The translations under genes were made by a program, and so were the position numbers. A DNA stretch of 64,000 nucleotides from Microplitis mediator (Eukaryota; Arthropoda; Insecta; Hymenoptera; Braconidae). Under the pieces are notes generated by a model that was not told the DNA's origin, made no database searches, and was given only the letters and a program-made list of their open reading frames with translations. Each line of letters starts with the position of its first letter. Position 1 is the first letter of the stretch. Location of the stretch: assembly GCF_029852145.1 (NCBI RefSeq), contig NC_079973.1, forward strand, positions 9,444,385 through 9,508,384. The letters run 5' to 3'. Shown here piece by piece: positions 25,147 through 37,500 of this stretch.

Positions 25147-26158
25147 CAGATCTGTACCCGAAAATTTAAATGTTTGCTTCTATTCGTGGGAAAAATGGAG
25201 CATGCGCTAATTTTCATCATTTGGTATGATGAAAATATCATTGGTTTCCAAGTTAGATATAAACTCGATAATGGAATATAATTTTTATTGATTCACTTCT
25301 TTAGAGAATATTATTTTTCCAAAAGTTAATTTTTTTCTCAGTGTATCCAGACAATAAAATTATCAACAAAAATATAGTTGTTGATTTGGTATACAATTCT
25401 CTGTATTTACTTTTTCTTTATCTTATGTTACATAGTCAAATATGATAAAAAATAATCATAAAGTTTTCCTTCCTATTTACTGTGAGAACTTTCGGGATTT
25501 TTTATCGTTCTCATTCTATCTAATTTTACTAAAGTTTAATTTAATTTGTTTCAATACTCATTATAGTTATTAAAATTTTTCAACTGAATTTGAATTTTAT
25601 GTTTACGAAAATGAAAAGAATACAAAATTTAGAAAACACAAAATGAAATAAAATTTCGAAATAACGATAAATTGTCACAATAAAAAAAAACAGGCGTTTT
25701 TATTCGTAAAAAGATTTAACAAATCTTTTATTTTTCCTGTATACTTTTTTCAGCAGGCAAACGGATGTAGTTTCGTGGTCGACTTATTTCGTTGTCGAGT
25801 AACTCTCCGGTGTACGCACCACCGACTTTCCGTTTCTTTGTGTTTCTATCATCCCTCCATTACATTTCTACTGGTTCTCTTATTTCACCGTTCCACTTCC
25901 TGCTGATGCTAACCCTCGAAAAACCATCATAAATTTAACCTTGGTAACTACTTATTGAATAAAATACAGGTATAATACAAATATACACAAGTGAAATTTT
26001 TTTTTGTAGACTTATCTTTTATTCTCTCCTGTGGTTTTCACTAAATAAAAAATAAGGTGAACGACAATACAATTCGGATATTTTCAGAACTCGTGCTGAG
26101 TTGTTTACTTGACTAATAAAACTTAGTGGTGCAAAATTAATTAATAATTAAATTATTT

Positions 26159-27190
26159 GAAAAACAGTCGACCCTGTAGCCCGTGTAAAAAAAATTAGTT
26201 CCAAAAAGATTCCAAAAAAGTTCCGCATGTGGAACTTCTAAACATGAGACAGATTAGAACTTCAAATGGAATTTTTTTGGAACGTTAGTAATTTTGATGG
26301 TAAAAAAAAAGTTTTTATGAGAAAATTTAGAGTCAAATAAGGACGTTTTTGGAAATTTTTTGGAATTTTATGCAGACATTCCAAAAAAGTTCCAGAATCA
26401 CCACTTGTGACTTTTTTATGGACTACAAAAGGCATTCCAAAACATTTCAAAATCACAACTTTTGTAGCCTAAAGACGCTCCAGAAACATGCCAAAATAGT
26501 TGAAAAATCAGTACTTTTGAATTTTTTATAGAACAAAAAAAAGTCCATAAAAAAATTTTAAGAATGTCTTTTTTTGACTTTAAATTTGCTCAAAAGAACT
26601 TTTTCTTTACCATAAAAATTACTAACGTTCCAAAAAAGTTCCATTTGAAGTTCTAATCTGTCTCATGTTTAGAAGTTCCACATGCGGAACTTTTTTGGAA
26701 TCTTATTGGAACTAATTTTTTTACACGAGAGGCCAACCCCCAAACATTCTGCTGCTTTCAAACTCAGAGAATTCGAAATCATTATTATTCGTAAATTTTT
26801 GACGCTCAAAAGACACTTGGACCAAATTAAAAAAACATTTTGCTAAGAAAGATCATTTTTGTCCAACGATATTTTTGGAACAAATCAACCGATTTGCACT
26901 TGCTTTGCGGCAATCGAAAGTACTTGTTGAGACTTTGCTTTGATTAAATTTTGTACCAAGTTGATCGAGACTGTTCGATTGCTGTGACGAATGTTCGAAT
27001 CGGTTAATTCGATCGGTCAAATATTCAAAAGGATTAAAAATTTTATTTTTAATTGTTTTAAATCGTTTCTCAAAGGTCGGACCTCAAAGCGTCGAGATGT
27101 AACGAAAACTAAGTTTTTAAAAACTGGACTGTAACCAATGACTTCCCTTTTTTTTTAAAATTTTCAATTTCCATATCAGGAAATTAAAAA
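26159..27190 (+). repeat. Repeat A, copy 6, split by a foldback element
   Basis: The head AAAACAGTCGACCCTGTAGC is cut at 26182 and resumes at 26728 as AGAGGCCAACCCCCAAACAT. The remainder runs through the CGGACCTCAAAGCGTCGAGA block to a degraded right end near 27190 (CATATCAGGAAATTAAAAA). Confidence 0.7.
26182..26727. mobile_element. 546-bp foldback element inserted in repeat A
   Basis: It begins CGTGTAAAAAAAATTAGTTC and ends with the inverted TAATTTTTTTACACG. The arms are about 130-150 bases and nearly identical, including GTTCCGCATGTGGAACTTCT against AGAAGTTCCACATGCGGAAC. The middle (about 26340-26560) repeats CATTCCAAAA-type words. The high arm similarity suggests a recent insertion. No clear target duplication. 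The open frames at 26262-26531 are mirror images produced by the arms. Confidence 0.8.
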
Positions 27191-28482
27191 CGATCATAAT
27201 TAAAAAATTACAAGATATTGCATGCTAAATGAATAAATCATTTCATGATGAAATAAAACATTAGTAATCTAACAGTAATGTATAAAAGCCCGTTAAGAAT
27301 ATATAGTTTAAAAGTTTCATTAAAATTACGCTCATTAAACAAGTATTGTATCAAACACGACTTTAAAAAAGCAAAATAGAGAAACAAGAGTAATAACCAT
27401 AGAGTTCCCATGGTAGTCGAACACAGTTTGTGATCACCTGTGTATACAACCGACGTGAATATACATAGAAATCTTAAATCTTTACGGTTGGTGAATAAAA
27501 ACTCTTCGAATCATAAAAATCTTGTCAAGCAATGTATGAAAATCATTATAACAAATAAAACTTTATTATGATTACCAGACACAATTATATTTGTGAATAC
27601 TCATTCCTGTTGTAATATTGAAAAAGAAAAAGGACATAGTCTGAGAGACTGCGTCAAGTATCCATCTTTATTGCACACAAAACACAACTCGAATCCCCAG
27701 CTACAAAAGTTTTTTATATTTTTATTTTGACCTAATATGACCCTTTCGAATAAAGACCTGACCACGACACGACAAAGTCTCCCACGGACTCTTTTCTTAT
27801 ACTACTTATATTACTCTTCGCTGTAGGTTTTTTATGGCTCCTTTTACAATGTTACCTTATCAGATTACCGTCAATGGCACTACTGTTATCGCCCCTTGGT
27901 CATTGTATTTTTACAATTATTAATGTCTTATAATTTTTCTTAATAATAATAAAAGATTTTAATTTACCTTTATTATTAATAAACTATTTTTATTTTCGTT
28001 TAGAAATTTTTTTTTTATTTAAAATCAGTTAACTCTATATAAATCTTACTTATAATTTATTTATAATGCTCTTTTTTTATGCTGCAGGACTTCCTAAGTC
28101 ATAATCAAAAGAACGATAACATTAATACTTTATACTTTGTTCACTGTACCTTACAAGGCTAAGATAAAATCTTGTTTTTAGTGATGTGGCTCTCCATCAT
28201 CACATATAAAACGATTAAACTATGGAATAAAAATTTAATTTCAAGGGGTTTGGATTTCACTTATAAATTAACAAATCTTAGATGCATAAAAGTTTATAAT
28301 ACCGCCATCTACACTTCATTTTGGATACGAGATCTGTTTTATCGACAAGAAAATCGTACCGATTGTCAAGTCAGTAGATTTTTTTTTTCTTCGGGCTTAC
28401 AGATTCATTAGTTACCAACAAATGTTATAAAATAGTTTCTATTCTACCGACATACGATATTACATGAAATACTTCATCAACC
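27191..28482. other. RapGAP intron, featureless
   Basis: AT-rich. A G+C-richer stretch near 27640-27900 has no splice-bounded open frame that I can connect to the gene. Confidence 0.4.
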
Positions 28483-28723
28483 CTGACAGCAAGACTTTCT
28501 GGTCAAAAAGTTGGTGTCAATTAGCTGCGATCAACTTATCAACAACTTTCAGATTGTGTAACTGTTAACTACAAGTTGTTACCAACTTTTCCAGAAAGTT
28601 GACTTGAATTTTCTCAAAAAGTTGGTACAATGACTTGTAGTCAACAGTTACAAAGGGTGAATTTGTCGTCAAGTTGATCGCAACTAATGGACACCAACTT
28701 CCTGACCATAGTCTGGTTATCAG
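28483..28723. repeat. Foldback repeat with AAGTTGGTGTC arms
   Basis: The left arm has AAAAGTTGGTGTCAATTAGC then TGCGATCAACTT; the right arm is its near inverse, AAGTTGATCGCAACTAATGG then ACACCAACTT. Related CAAGTTG / CAACTTG words continue to about 28980, and a weaker relative is at 47955-48122. The 74- to 101-codon minus-strand frames here come from the repeat. Confidence 0.65.
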
Positions 28724-29267
28724 AGTGACCACTTCGTCTGCAGCTTGACGTAAGCTTGCAGCTGAGATTTGACGCCAACTTTCCTGCAATAAGTTGGCGT
28801 GTGCAACAATTGATGCAACAGCTAATGATGCAAAAAGTTTCCATCAACTTAGAAAAAACTTTCTGTGTCAAGTTGCCTTTAAATTTTCGGCTGTTAATCG
28901 TCACCAATTTGTACCCAATAGCTGGATAATCAAATGTTACCTTCAACTTGACGGCGCATTAGTCGAAACTGTTATTCTGTGACTTAGTTGCAGATACGCA
29001 CTTCGCAATCTCGCAATAAGCATCATTGCTGTGTCATTACAATTAAAATAATTTGTTCTGTACTTAGATGGATAGATGGACAAAAATTTTTATTTGATAC
29101 TGGAGTTCTAAGCTTCTTCAGAACCATCAACAGTAAATAAGGTTAATAATTTAAAGGTACACATTTGATACAGTGTTCGTAATACAATTTGAAAGACCGA
29201 TACTAATAATAACACTAACATATTAAACCACAGGATTAATCATACTCCACAATTGGTAGACAATAAA

Positions 29268-29592
29268 TAGGGATGTTTGAATATAGTATTCACATCGAAT
29301 TGACTATTTAACTATCACTATTCCATTCAAAATTCGGAATATTCGATTTAAAATTCAATTTTTCAGTTTGAATTTCGAACATTAATTTCAAGTCACATAT
29401 GATAAGTTATGAAAATTTTTTACAATAGTTTATAGTTGATTCAGATTTTTCGAATAATTCGAAGGTTGACTAATAGTTAGAATTTTGTAATTATTTAAAA
29501 ATTTTAATTCTTTAATCAAAATTTTGAAAAAAATATCGATATTTGATGCAGCGGGAATAATTTCCAAGTATTAAATTATTTGCGCATCCCTG
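29268..29592. mobile_element. hAT-type miniature element with exact 8-bp target duplication
   Basis: The left end TAGGGATGTTTGAATA and the right end TTATTTGCGCATCCCTG are inverted repeats. The element is flanked on both sides by ACAATAAA (29260-29267 and 29593-29600). An 8-bp duplication with TAGGG / CAGGG termini is the signature of hAT transposons. The 325-bp interior is AT-rich with no coding frame. Confidence 0.85.
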
Positions 29593-29600
29593 ACAATAAA

Positions 29601-31791
29601 ATCCTACAATGGTTATTTCGTGATCAATAATATCAAAAATTTATGACGCTATGAATATTTGAAATAATTATACATGCATGAGTCATTCATTTAAATTTGT
29701 TTCTGATTATAGAGGAGACCGGTGTGCAATATGATACCTATAAAAATAATGAACGAAGAATTGAAAAAAAGTTTTATCGACAAGTATAATAAAACTTACG
29801 AAAAATAAATCTTGATGGTTTTATTTGAGTTCTGTTTATAATTAAACAATAACTTTTTGAAATCACTCATAACTTATAACTCTCCGTCACTTCTGCTTTC
29901 ATACTGTCTTACTCGTAATAGAACAGATGATTTGAAGAGTGTTTTGTGGCGCAAATATAATAACTCTATATCAATAGAGCGACAAATATATACAGAGGTC
30001 AATAGATTAAAGTTTTATGCATAGTTATTTATTAATAAACTTTTGAAACGTGATAATATGAACAATACAATTAAATAAAATTTTCTTCTAATCGAAGATG
30101 AATATGTACGAATAATCTATACGAAAAATTCGAGTCGATTTATTTAAAACCAGTAATACTTGATTGCCCATTTCGCATTGCACAGCTCACTTGCTCTTTC
30201 AAATGATACGAAATTTGTTCTGCAACGTGACCAAGCTCGAAGACGTTTAGGTCCATAACTAAATCGCTCGCCAAAATTTTCCTATCGCTACTCAAGAGAG
30301 AAATTCCGGATAATAGATTTTAATTACAGCGGCGGACATAATGTATACAACAATTTTTCAAAAAGTTGTTTTGAACACACAGCAATAGATTTCTAGCTAA
30401 AAAGACATTTTTTCTCCTTTTGTTCAAAGTATCGTCGTTTAAAGAAGAACCGAGCAAAGTACCAATTAACACCTTACATTTTCAAATTCAGGACAGCTTC
30501 TGTCTCAAGATAAGAAAGAATCCAATTGGGATAGTTTTTCGTAAAACTTGACCACTATTTTTCTGTACCTCGTAAATTTATTACACAATAAAAAACGTCG
30601 ATGTATAAAAAAAGTTACACACATTATGTGTGAAAAATAACAATAATAGATAATAAAATATTGTGTGTTAAAGTAAGTAAGAAATAAATCGATTAAAATT
30701 TATCAAACAAGATAATAACAGTGTATTTAATTTCCACACTAATATGTTAAATATTCAACCGTCAAATTTTAACACAGATTTTTTTTACACATTGACGAAA
30801 TATAGTCTGTTGTGTAAGTAGTTTTTATACACTTAAACTAAACCAGACAAATATATTAAATTTAAAATAAAAAAATCTTGATTTGATCTCAATTGCAAAA
30901 CTTATATGAATCTAACGTTAATTTTGAAATCACTAATAAATAGTGTCGTATGAAATATAACGTCTATTGTATAAAAATGTTCATGAGTCATACAGGTATA
31001 ATAAGTGTAGATTAATGATTTCTACGATTGATACTGTACATATCAATAGAAAAATACACAATCGATATTTGTAAAAAAGAAATGTAAAGAAAAATACAAA
31101 GGAATGAAAAAGAAAATGAAACTTGCTAAATTGTTAAGTTAACTTTGAAACCAGGCCGTGAAGAAATGATTTGATGCGGCTAAGGTCAGCCGTTTTCCAT
31201 GAAAAATTGCCATCATTCATTTCATTTCCAAGTCACTAAAAATTACGGTAGAGGCGGCGATTCTTTAGTGAAGACAGAAGAAGATTAGTTTTGGAAAAAA
31301 ATTGGAAATAAAGCTAGCTGACATCCCGAATATTATTAATGGTTTGTTAGACGAAACAACTTTTATATATATAAAGGAAACTAATATTTACAATCGTTTA
31401 GAAAAACGATCTCAGTATATCAATGGAGAATATAATATTAGTCGCAAAGCAAACTAATAGTGAATTTGTAAATATATTTTTCAAGATTTATCCTTTTTTC
31501 CTTCAATTACTATTTATTATAAAGTTATAAATTATTTATTATTCAACAGATCACTCATGTATTTATTATCAATTACTTTAAGTGTTCTTTTAGATTATCC
31601 CCTTATTAATTCTGTCTATATATAGAATCTAATATATTTACCATCGTACAGACTAAGTCTAAAATAAATTTCTGTACATAAATATCTTCAAATTAATTAA
31701 GCATAAATTTATAAAACTAACTTTGTATACAAAGTTTAATGGATACCGATGTACGTTGCATTAATATCAGAAATATTCTATTCGATCATAC
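29601..31791. other. RapGAP intron left of the GoLoco exon
   Basis: Very AT-rich. TGTGTAA / TTACACA words around 30590-30830 may be a decayed miniature element. No exon was recognised. Confidence 0.4.
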
Positions 31792-31884
31792 CTGAGAAAA
31801 ATACGGTGGCAATACACAGCGTTGATCATCAAGTCTTGAGCTTTGAACCCTCTCAAGCAATTCGAACAGATCTTGGGTTGTGTT
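31792..31884 (-). CDS. Rapgap1: RapGAP GoLoco-motif exon
   Basis: The exon is 93 bases, exactly 31 codons, phase 0 at both ends, with acceptor tttgttacag before 31884 and donor CAG/GTATGA. It encodes NTTQDLFELLERVQSSRL, then DDQRCVLPPYFSQ. This is a textbook GoLoco (G protein regulatory) motif: an amphipathic FELLERVQ helix, then QSSRLDDQR with the conserved D-Q-R triad whose Arg contacts the nucleotide phosphates of Galpha-i/o-GDP. The RCVLPPYF tail corresponds to the RCSFPPPL that follows the motif in human Rap1GAP. The known role is binding Galpha-i/o and recruiting Rap1GAP to dampen Rap1 signalling. The exon can be included or bypassed as a unit without changing frame. Confidence 0.95.
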
Positions 31885-32780
31885 CTGTAACAAAATAGTA
31901 AAATTCAAAAAAAGTTCTTGAGGTCAGAGTAAGTCACATTTTTCTACACTAACTATAATGGGCCAGTCTTACAACTTCCCTTAGATATTAAGATGTACTT
32001 TAAATCTCGAAGATATTGTTGGTATAGTGAATAGAAGCTTGAAAAAGGGTGAACCCCTGAAAGTAATTTTAAACAGAATGGCAATAGTCAAAACAGGTAC
32101 ATTGAAATGTCAACAGTAGAATATTTATTTCTACAAACTAAGAGTGATAGATTTATGCAAAAAAAAAAAAAAATAGAAAAATCTCAAAAAAACGTCAAAC
32201 TCGGAGTCCCAAAATCTTATTGTTTGAAATCAAAAAAGTTTGTATTATAAAATATTTTTTAAACTTTCCAAAATCACCTTTGTAAATATAATTAAGCATT
32301 ATTTTGAATTTTTTTTTTTTTTTTTTTGTTAAATTTCAAACAGTTTTTTTTTTTTCAAAAATCGAGTCAGTCAAAAAATGTTAATGAAGTTTGTTTTATT
32401 ATAAAAACTATTCAAAATTTATTTTTTCTTTATATCCAATAATTATGTAAAATGTAATTTTTTTTTGTAAATTACTTATAAGAAAATTTAATTTAATCGA
32501 ATTTATTTAATTTCCAGAAATTTTTGTTTCACCATTTTTAGGGGGTATCCCTTTTTCCCCGCCAAAAAGGAAAATTTCTTTTTTTAACGGCAGCTGAAAA
32601 TCGTTTCTATTTATACTTTGAATATCATTAAAAAACAAAAAAAGATTTAACGTATTTTAGTCCCCGAAAACTTAGTCTTTTCTAAGTACCCCGTTTTGCT
32701 CCCCCACGACCCCTATAACTAAAAATCAATAGCGTGAAATCGTTAAAAATCTCAATCAAATTAATTTATCATTAATTTAC

Positions 32781-32874
32781 CTTATCCGAATTTTCTCGGC
32801 AATCATGACGTTCATTTACTGCCAACTTTCTTGTATCAGTTCCAGAGTAAACCGATTGTTCCAGCTGTTGTCTC
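32781..32874 (-). CDS. Rapgap1: RapGAP exon just upstream of the GoLoco exon
   Basis: The exon is 94 bases, with acceptor tgtttcag before 32874 and donor AAG/GTAAAT after 32781. It starts with one base that completes a split codon. The remaining 31 codons read RQQLEQSVYSGTDTRK, then LAVNERHDCRENSDK, ending in phase 0 so that it continues into the GoLoco exon without a break. The other two frames contain stops; the phase-compatible one does not. The peptide is hydrophilic and charged with no domain I recognise, as expected for the variable N-terminal part of Rap1GAP proteins. Confidence comes from the two splice sites, the open frame and the in-phase join to a certain exon 0.9 kb downstream. 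Confidence 0.85.
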
Positions 32875-34813
32875 CTGAAACATTTAAGTAATTTTTGTTT
32901 TTCTATAAATTATATAAAATAACGATAAAAAAAAATATGAAAAATTTAGATGACATTAATAAATCAACGATTTAAAATTTCTAACCAAATAAAAATATGA
33001 AATGCGTCTGGACATTTCATTGAATAGTTTTTTTCCGCCTTTCGCAAGAATTTCTTGTATGTTGCAATACGCGAGATCGGTAGGAGCATCTGACAGATGT
33101 AAAAGTGTCTTCAACATAACAGCTTTCACAGCTTCTCAATATAATAGCCAGAAGAATTGGAAAAGAAGCAAGAAGTCCTCTATAAGTTGCGTTTATACTT
33201 AAATACAAGTCTGACACCCCCATAAAGAAGATTTTTCGTTAAAGTTACACATCTGGCGGCAGCTGTATTTTTTCTAATCAACAACCCTATGTGTTTAATC
33301 TAGAAATGTATATAAATGCTCGCACGTTCCGTAGTTTGTGGTAAACATCGGTTCGGGGGAGGTGAAATGTAAACTCATTAATAGCGGCTGGTTTAATAAG
33401 GAAAAAATACTATTGAATTAATATATTGTCTACAATGAACAATGATATAAGTATACTTGTCATTAATGTACACAAAAAATAGAAATTTTCTAAAAGTGGG
33501 AGGTCATAATAAACGGTCAGAGGTTTGAGTGTATACTAAAAATAGCTTTGTCACGGATAATTTAAAAACTAATAATATTATCTTTACTCGATGACTCATT
33601 ATTAACCTTTCAAAATATACAAAAACGTTTATTTACATGCTTATAATTCGTTTTTCTTTTTTTTTTTTTTCCATCATATTATTATTATGGAAAACAAATA
33701 ATTTTTGGATTATGGTCACTTATATGTTATTATACTATAATAATAATGATTACATCGTTCGAAAATTTTATTTTCAACATATACGTGCACGTGGTCACTT
33801 TTTTGACAGTGTGCGTAATATTTGTTTGTACACTGCGAAAAAAATATAAGGAAGTTTATTTGAAAATATTAAGTTGAAAAATTGCGTTAGTGAAAGCTGA
33901 TTAGATATTAAGGTTACACTAGTATGTTCTGCACACCTCGAATAGGTTTTATTTTTATTATAATTATGTTGTCAGTCGCCGACCTAATAACGATTTTAAA
34001 TTTCTATCATATCGTAACTTTAGTAAACTTTGTCAATTTCGGTAAAGATTATTTATAATTTACTGATTCCTCCAAAAGAAATCTTCAAACTTAATCTAAC
34101 TTACTTTAATTTACTGCTCTATCATTCGAATAAATAAATTAATAGAATTAATGGCGTAGCAATCGAAAGGATTTATCAAAATTTAGATCAGAGGAAATTT
34201 TGAGGTCGATTGAATGAATAAGAAGTGAGTTATTTTATAATTGAATGTAAAAATAAAAGAAAATATATATAGTCATTGATAATTGTCCCAAATAATTTAT
34301 TAACTAACTTTTACCAATCTTATAAGTTATTCATTACGTTCAGATTCAATAAATTAAATTGTCGCATTTTTTTTTTATACTGCGTTGACATTAAATAAAT
34401 CGACTTAAGCTTTAAATATATAAAATTATTTTTATTATCTCACACTCATGCAGTTATTTTGTCGGAATAAATACTAAAAACCATGTTGTTTTTCTTGGCG
34501 TTTTAAGCACATTTGCGAGGCACATTCCCACAGGATCATATTACCGTTTCACGCGTATGCCTGCATTACGATAATTATTATTGTAGGCGCGGCAATGTAA
34601 TTGGTTTAAGTTAATAAAAACATAGACTCAGTATAAAACTTACAGAATATTTTATTACTTTATTATGTTGTGTATGACAATAAACATAAATATGCCATGA
34701 TTGTTTCAACTATAAAATTATATAATAATTATATAAACTACTAGTGAAAAATGTTTTTTTCATTATACTTTTTTTTAATAACGAAAAAAAAAAATACAAT
34801 TTTTTGATCTGTC
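32875..34813. other. RapGAP intron right of exon 32781-32874
   Basis: AT-rich. Open frames at 33002-33223 on both strands overlap each other and lack splice sites in a usable phase. No feature supported. Confidence 0.4.
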
Positions 34814-35115
34814 TACACGGAAAGAAATTTTCGTTAAAAATTACCGTTAAATTCACTGTAATCGTGGGACATAATGCGGCGCTTTTATTTATTACCATTT
34901 TCAAATTAAAAATTACGGAAAAATTTATTTATTTTGAGGTTAGACTTCATAAACTTTACCGAAAACCAAATAAAATTTACAGTAGACTACGGTAAAATTT
35001 GTCGAAAAAAAGTTAAAAATTATCTTACTTACTGACAAATGATTAGGCCGTGCCATTCGTAACACGATTACAGTGAATTTAACGGTAATTTTTAAAGAAA
35101 ATTTCTTTCCGTGTA
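34814..35115. mobile_element. Miniature element with about 52-bp TIRs
   Basis: TACACGGAAAGAAATTTTCG at the left is matched by an inverted GAAAATTTCTTTCCGTGTA at the right. The match continues through AAAAATTACCGTTAAATTCA and CTGTAATCGTG with very few differences. No target duplication is evident. Apparent open frames on both strands (34744-35122) are produced by the symmetric arms. Confidence 0.8.
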
Positions 35116-35221
35116 TAAACATGTTTCATTTCATTAACAGTATATTGTATGACAAGGGCCGAAACAAACCGATTTCAGACGAGGGTGAATTATCTGCTTA
35201 TAACTTAACATTTTATCTTCA

Positions 35222-35310
35222 TCAGCCAGTCAGAAATAAGTTAATTTTTAAGACCAATGGTGTAATCCCATTATTAGCGTAAGCATAAATTGTGATTTGC
35301 AATTTATAAT
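35222..35310 (-). repeat. Dispersed repeat, inverted partner of 12762-12845
   Basis: The stretch reads AGACCAATGGTGTAATCCC and AGCGTAAGCATAAATTGTGA, the reverse complement of the copy 22 kb to the left. It abuts the TACACGGA element at 34814-35115 within about 110 bases. Confidence 0.65.
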
Positions 35311-36238
35311 TCAGCAAAAACTGTAAATGCTATAGTATTTTTATAAAAGTAATTTTTTCTCTCAGTGTAACAATAAGAATTTTATCAAAAAAATTTCTGA
35401 AGGTTTACGTCAGACTTGCCGGAACAGTTTCATAGCAAGCTCGTCGAACAGGGTCCAGACCAGGCATGCCAGATCAGGTCCTAAGTACTCATCTGCGTTC
35501 TATGTCGGGTTGGGTACTAGCTAATGTCAGTACAGGTCAAAATTTCTAGTCGGATATGTATAATGACAAGTATCAAAGTTTAAATTGCGAATGCCTCCAA
35601 TCAGCTGGCAGAAATATTATTTGTTTCTTCCCAAGGGACAAAACAAGTTTGTTTCTACTTGTTGACTCAAGACATTCGCAATTTACGTGTTTGCTAAAAT
35701 TTTTTCGCGGCATTGGACAAAAATTAGCTTGTTAGAGACACTGAAACTTTAAATTTCGATGATTGTTTCATGAAAAAATATTATTCATTATAAGCTTTTA
35801 CGTTATTGAATTTTTATAATGAGATTATAGATATGAATATACATCACAATTACAGTATGTCAGTCGATTGTTAACAATTAATGACAGCCAGATGTCTTCC
35901 GAGAATATCTATTTTTTTTTCTTATTTATATCATCTCAATTTAATACAACAACATATATAAATATGTTAATATGATTGTATCTTACAATTATACATGAAA
36001 AATGATGGATCACATCGATAATTTGTTCAGAAGCAATAGATTTTTTTATGATGTTTTTTATAATCGATAGTACCTAACCGATATGTCAATGTCACCAATT
36101 CCGTCATTATTTATTTTTCCTCAAATAAATTATTCGATAGAAATAAAAGATTACAACTTTATTAAAAAGCTCTAACAGTTACAAGAAAACAAAATTTCAT
36201 AGCTTGACGAAGATAGAGGCGACATCTAAAGATATTAC

Positions 36239-36270
36239 AATAATTATTATTATTATTATTGTTGTTATTA
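36239..36270. repeat. ATT/GTT trinucleotide microsatellite
   Basis: Tandem ATT units turn into GTTGTT. Confidence 0.8.
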
Positions 36271-37135
36271 TGCATTTGGTAGACAACATTTGCAAAAATC
36301 TTATACAAGCCCGTGTCTTCAGATCTTTAGCTCGGATTAAAAATTAATAAAAACAATGCCCAAGTCATTATATTTCGATTGGATGGTTTTGTCAATCTAT
36401 TGTTATCTATGATTGGCTTTTTATATTTTCTACCCATTTTTCCATCAACATTTTAACGAATCCATTGTTATTCTTATCGTTATTCTGGCCAATGCAATAC
36501 TGTTGAGTGAATTTTGTTTGTTATTTGCTCACTCAAACGTAATATCGTATTGCCCCAGTATGTGGATTAAAATCTCTTCTCTTTATTTTATTTTCTATCT
36601 TTCTCTTTTAATTGAAGAGAATAATATATGAATACGAGAGAAAAATAGGAGAATGGAAGAAAAAAATTGAATGGATGGATGTTAAAACACTTTGCAAGTG
36701 CGTATGAGTATATGAATCGTCATTTGACGTGTAACAAAATTGACTTTGTGAAAAATTAATCATATAAAAAAAAGTATATTGTGAAGTGGCTTTCCACAGA
36801 TTGTCAGGATTTTCGAATCAATGAATTCAACCAATTTTAACTTTCATAATACAAATTATTCAACATGCCTAACATAAAATTTTATTAAATTGTTAGTTCA
36901 ATTTAAATCTTTCTATGCTCACTATTTTACTGACAATGATTGAGAGTATAAATTATTTTACTAAACAACGTTTTGAATTAAAATATATTTTAATAACCAT
37001 ACCCGGACTAGCACAACAATTCATACCAAAAATAATATTTAAAATCATCAATTTCATATTCAAGTAGATTGTTTGGGGTTAAATAATTAGAGTACTAAAT
37101 TTGCCCATTTCGGATTTAATATAACATACATATTA

Positions 37136-37500
37136 AGGGTGTGCAAATGGTATGAACTTACAAATTATTCGTATCGAATCGAATCGAACTATTTGACTCA
37201 AACTTCGATTCGAATAATTTGAATTTATTTCATTATTCGTGAATTTTCTTTTAAACAACTTAAAATTGTAATATTTCTTTTTCAATAATCCAAATTTTTG
37301 TCAGAGGTGTAAATAGAGCTCAGACACAAATTTAAGAAACGATTACTTTTAGTTATTTTAAAAAACTAAGCTCTCTATTAAATGAAACTTGAATATTTGA
37401 AAGCTGATCAGAATTTTCTCGATTTAAATCAAATAATTGAATTTTATCGAATAATTCGGAATCTCGAATTATTCGATTCGAACACGATTCCCACACCCCT
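37136..37500. mobile_element. hAT-like miniature element with AGGGTGTG termini
   Basis: The left end AGGGTGTGCAAATGG is inverted relative to the right end GATTCCCACACCCCT. The arms are rich in TCGAATCGAATCG / CGAATTATTCGATTCGAA words. Flanks ACATATTA (left) and ACATATAT (right) agree at six of eight positions, so an 8-bp duplication is possible but decayed. Related in style to 29268-29592. No coding frame. Confidence 0.65.

Noticed and set aside
28565..28946. Overlapping 74- and 101-codon minus-strand frames
   Set aside because: They lie in a foldback repeat, and the frames mirror each other because of the inverted arms.
34744..35122. Open frames on both strands encoding near-identical peptides
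   Set aside because: The similarity comes from the 52-bp inverted repeats of a miniature element, not from duplicated genes.
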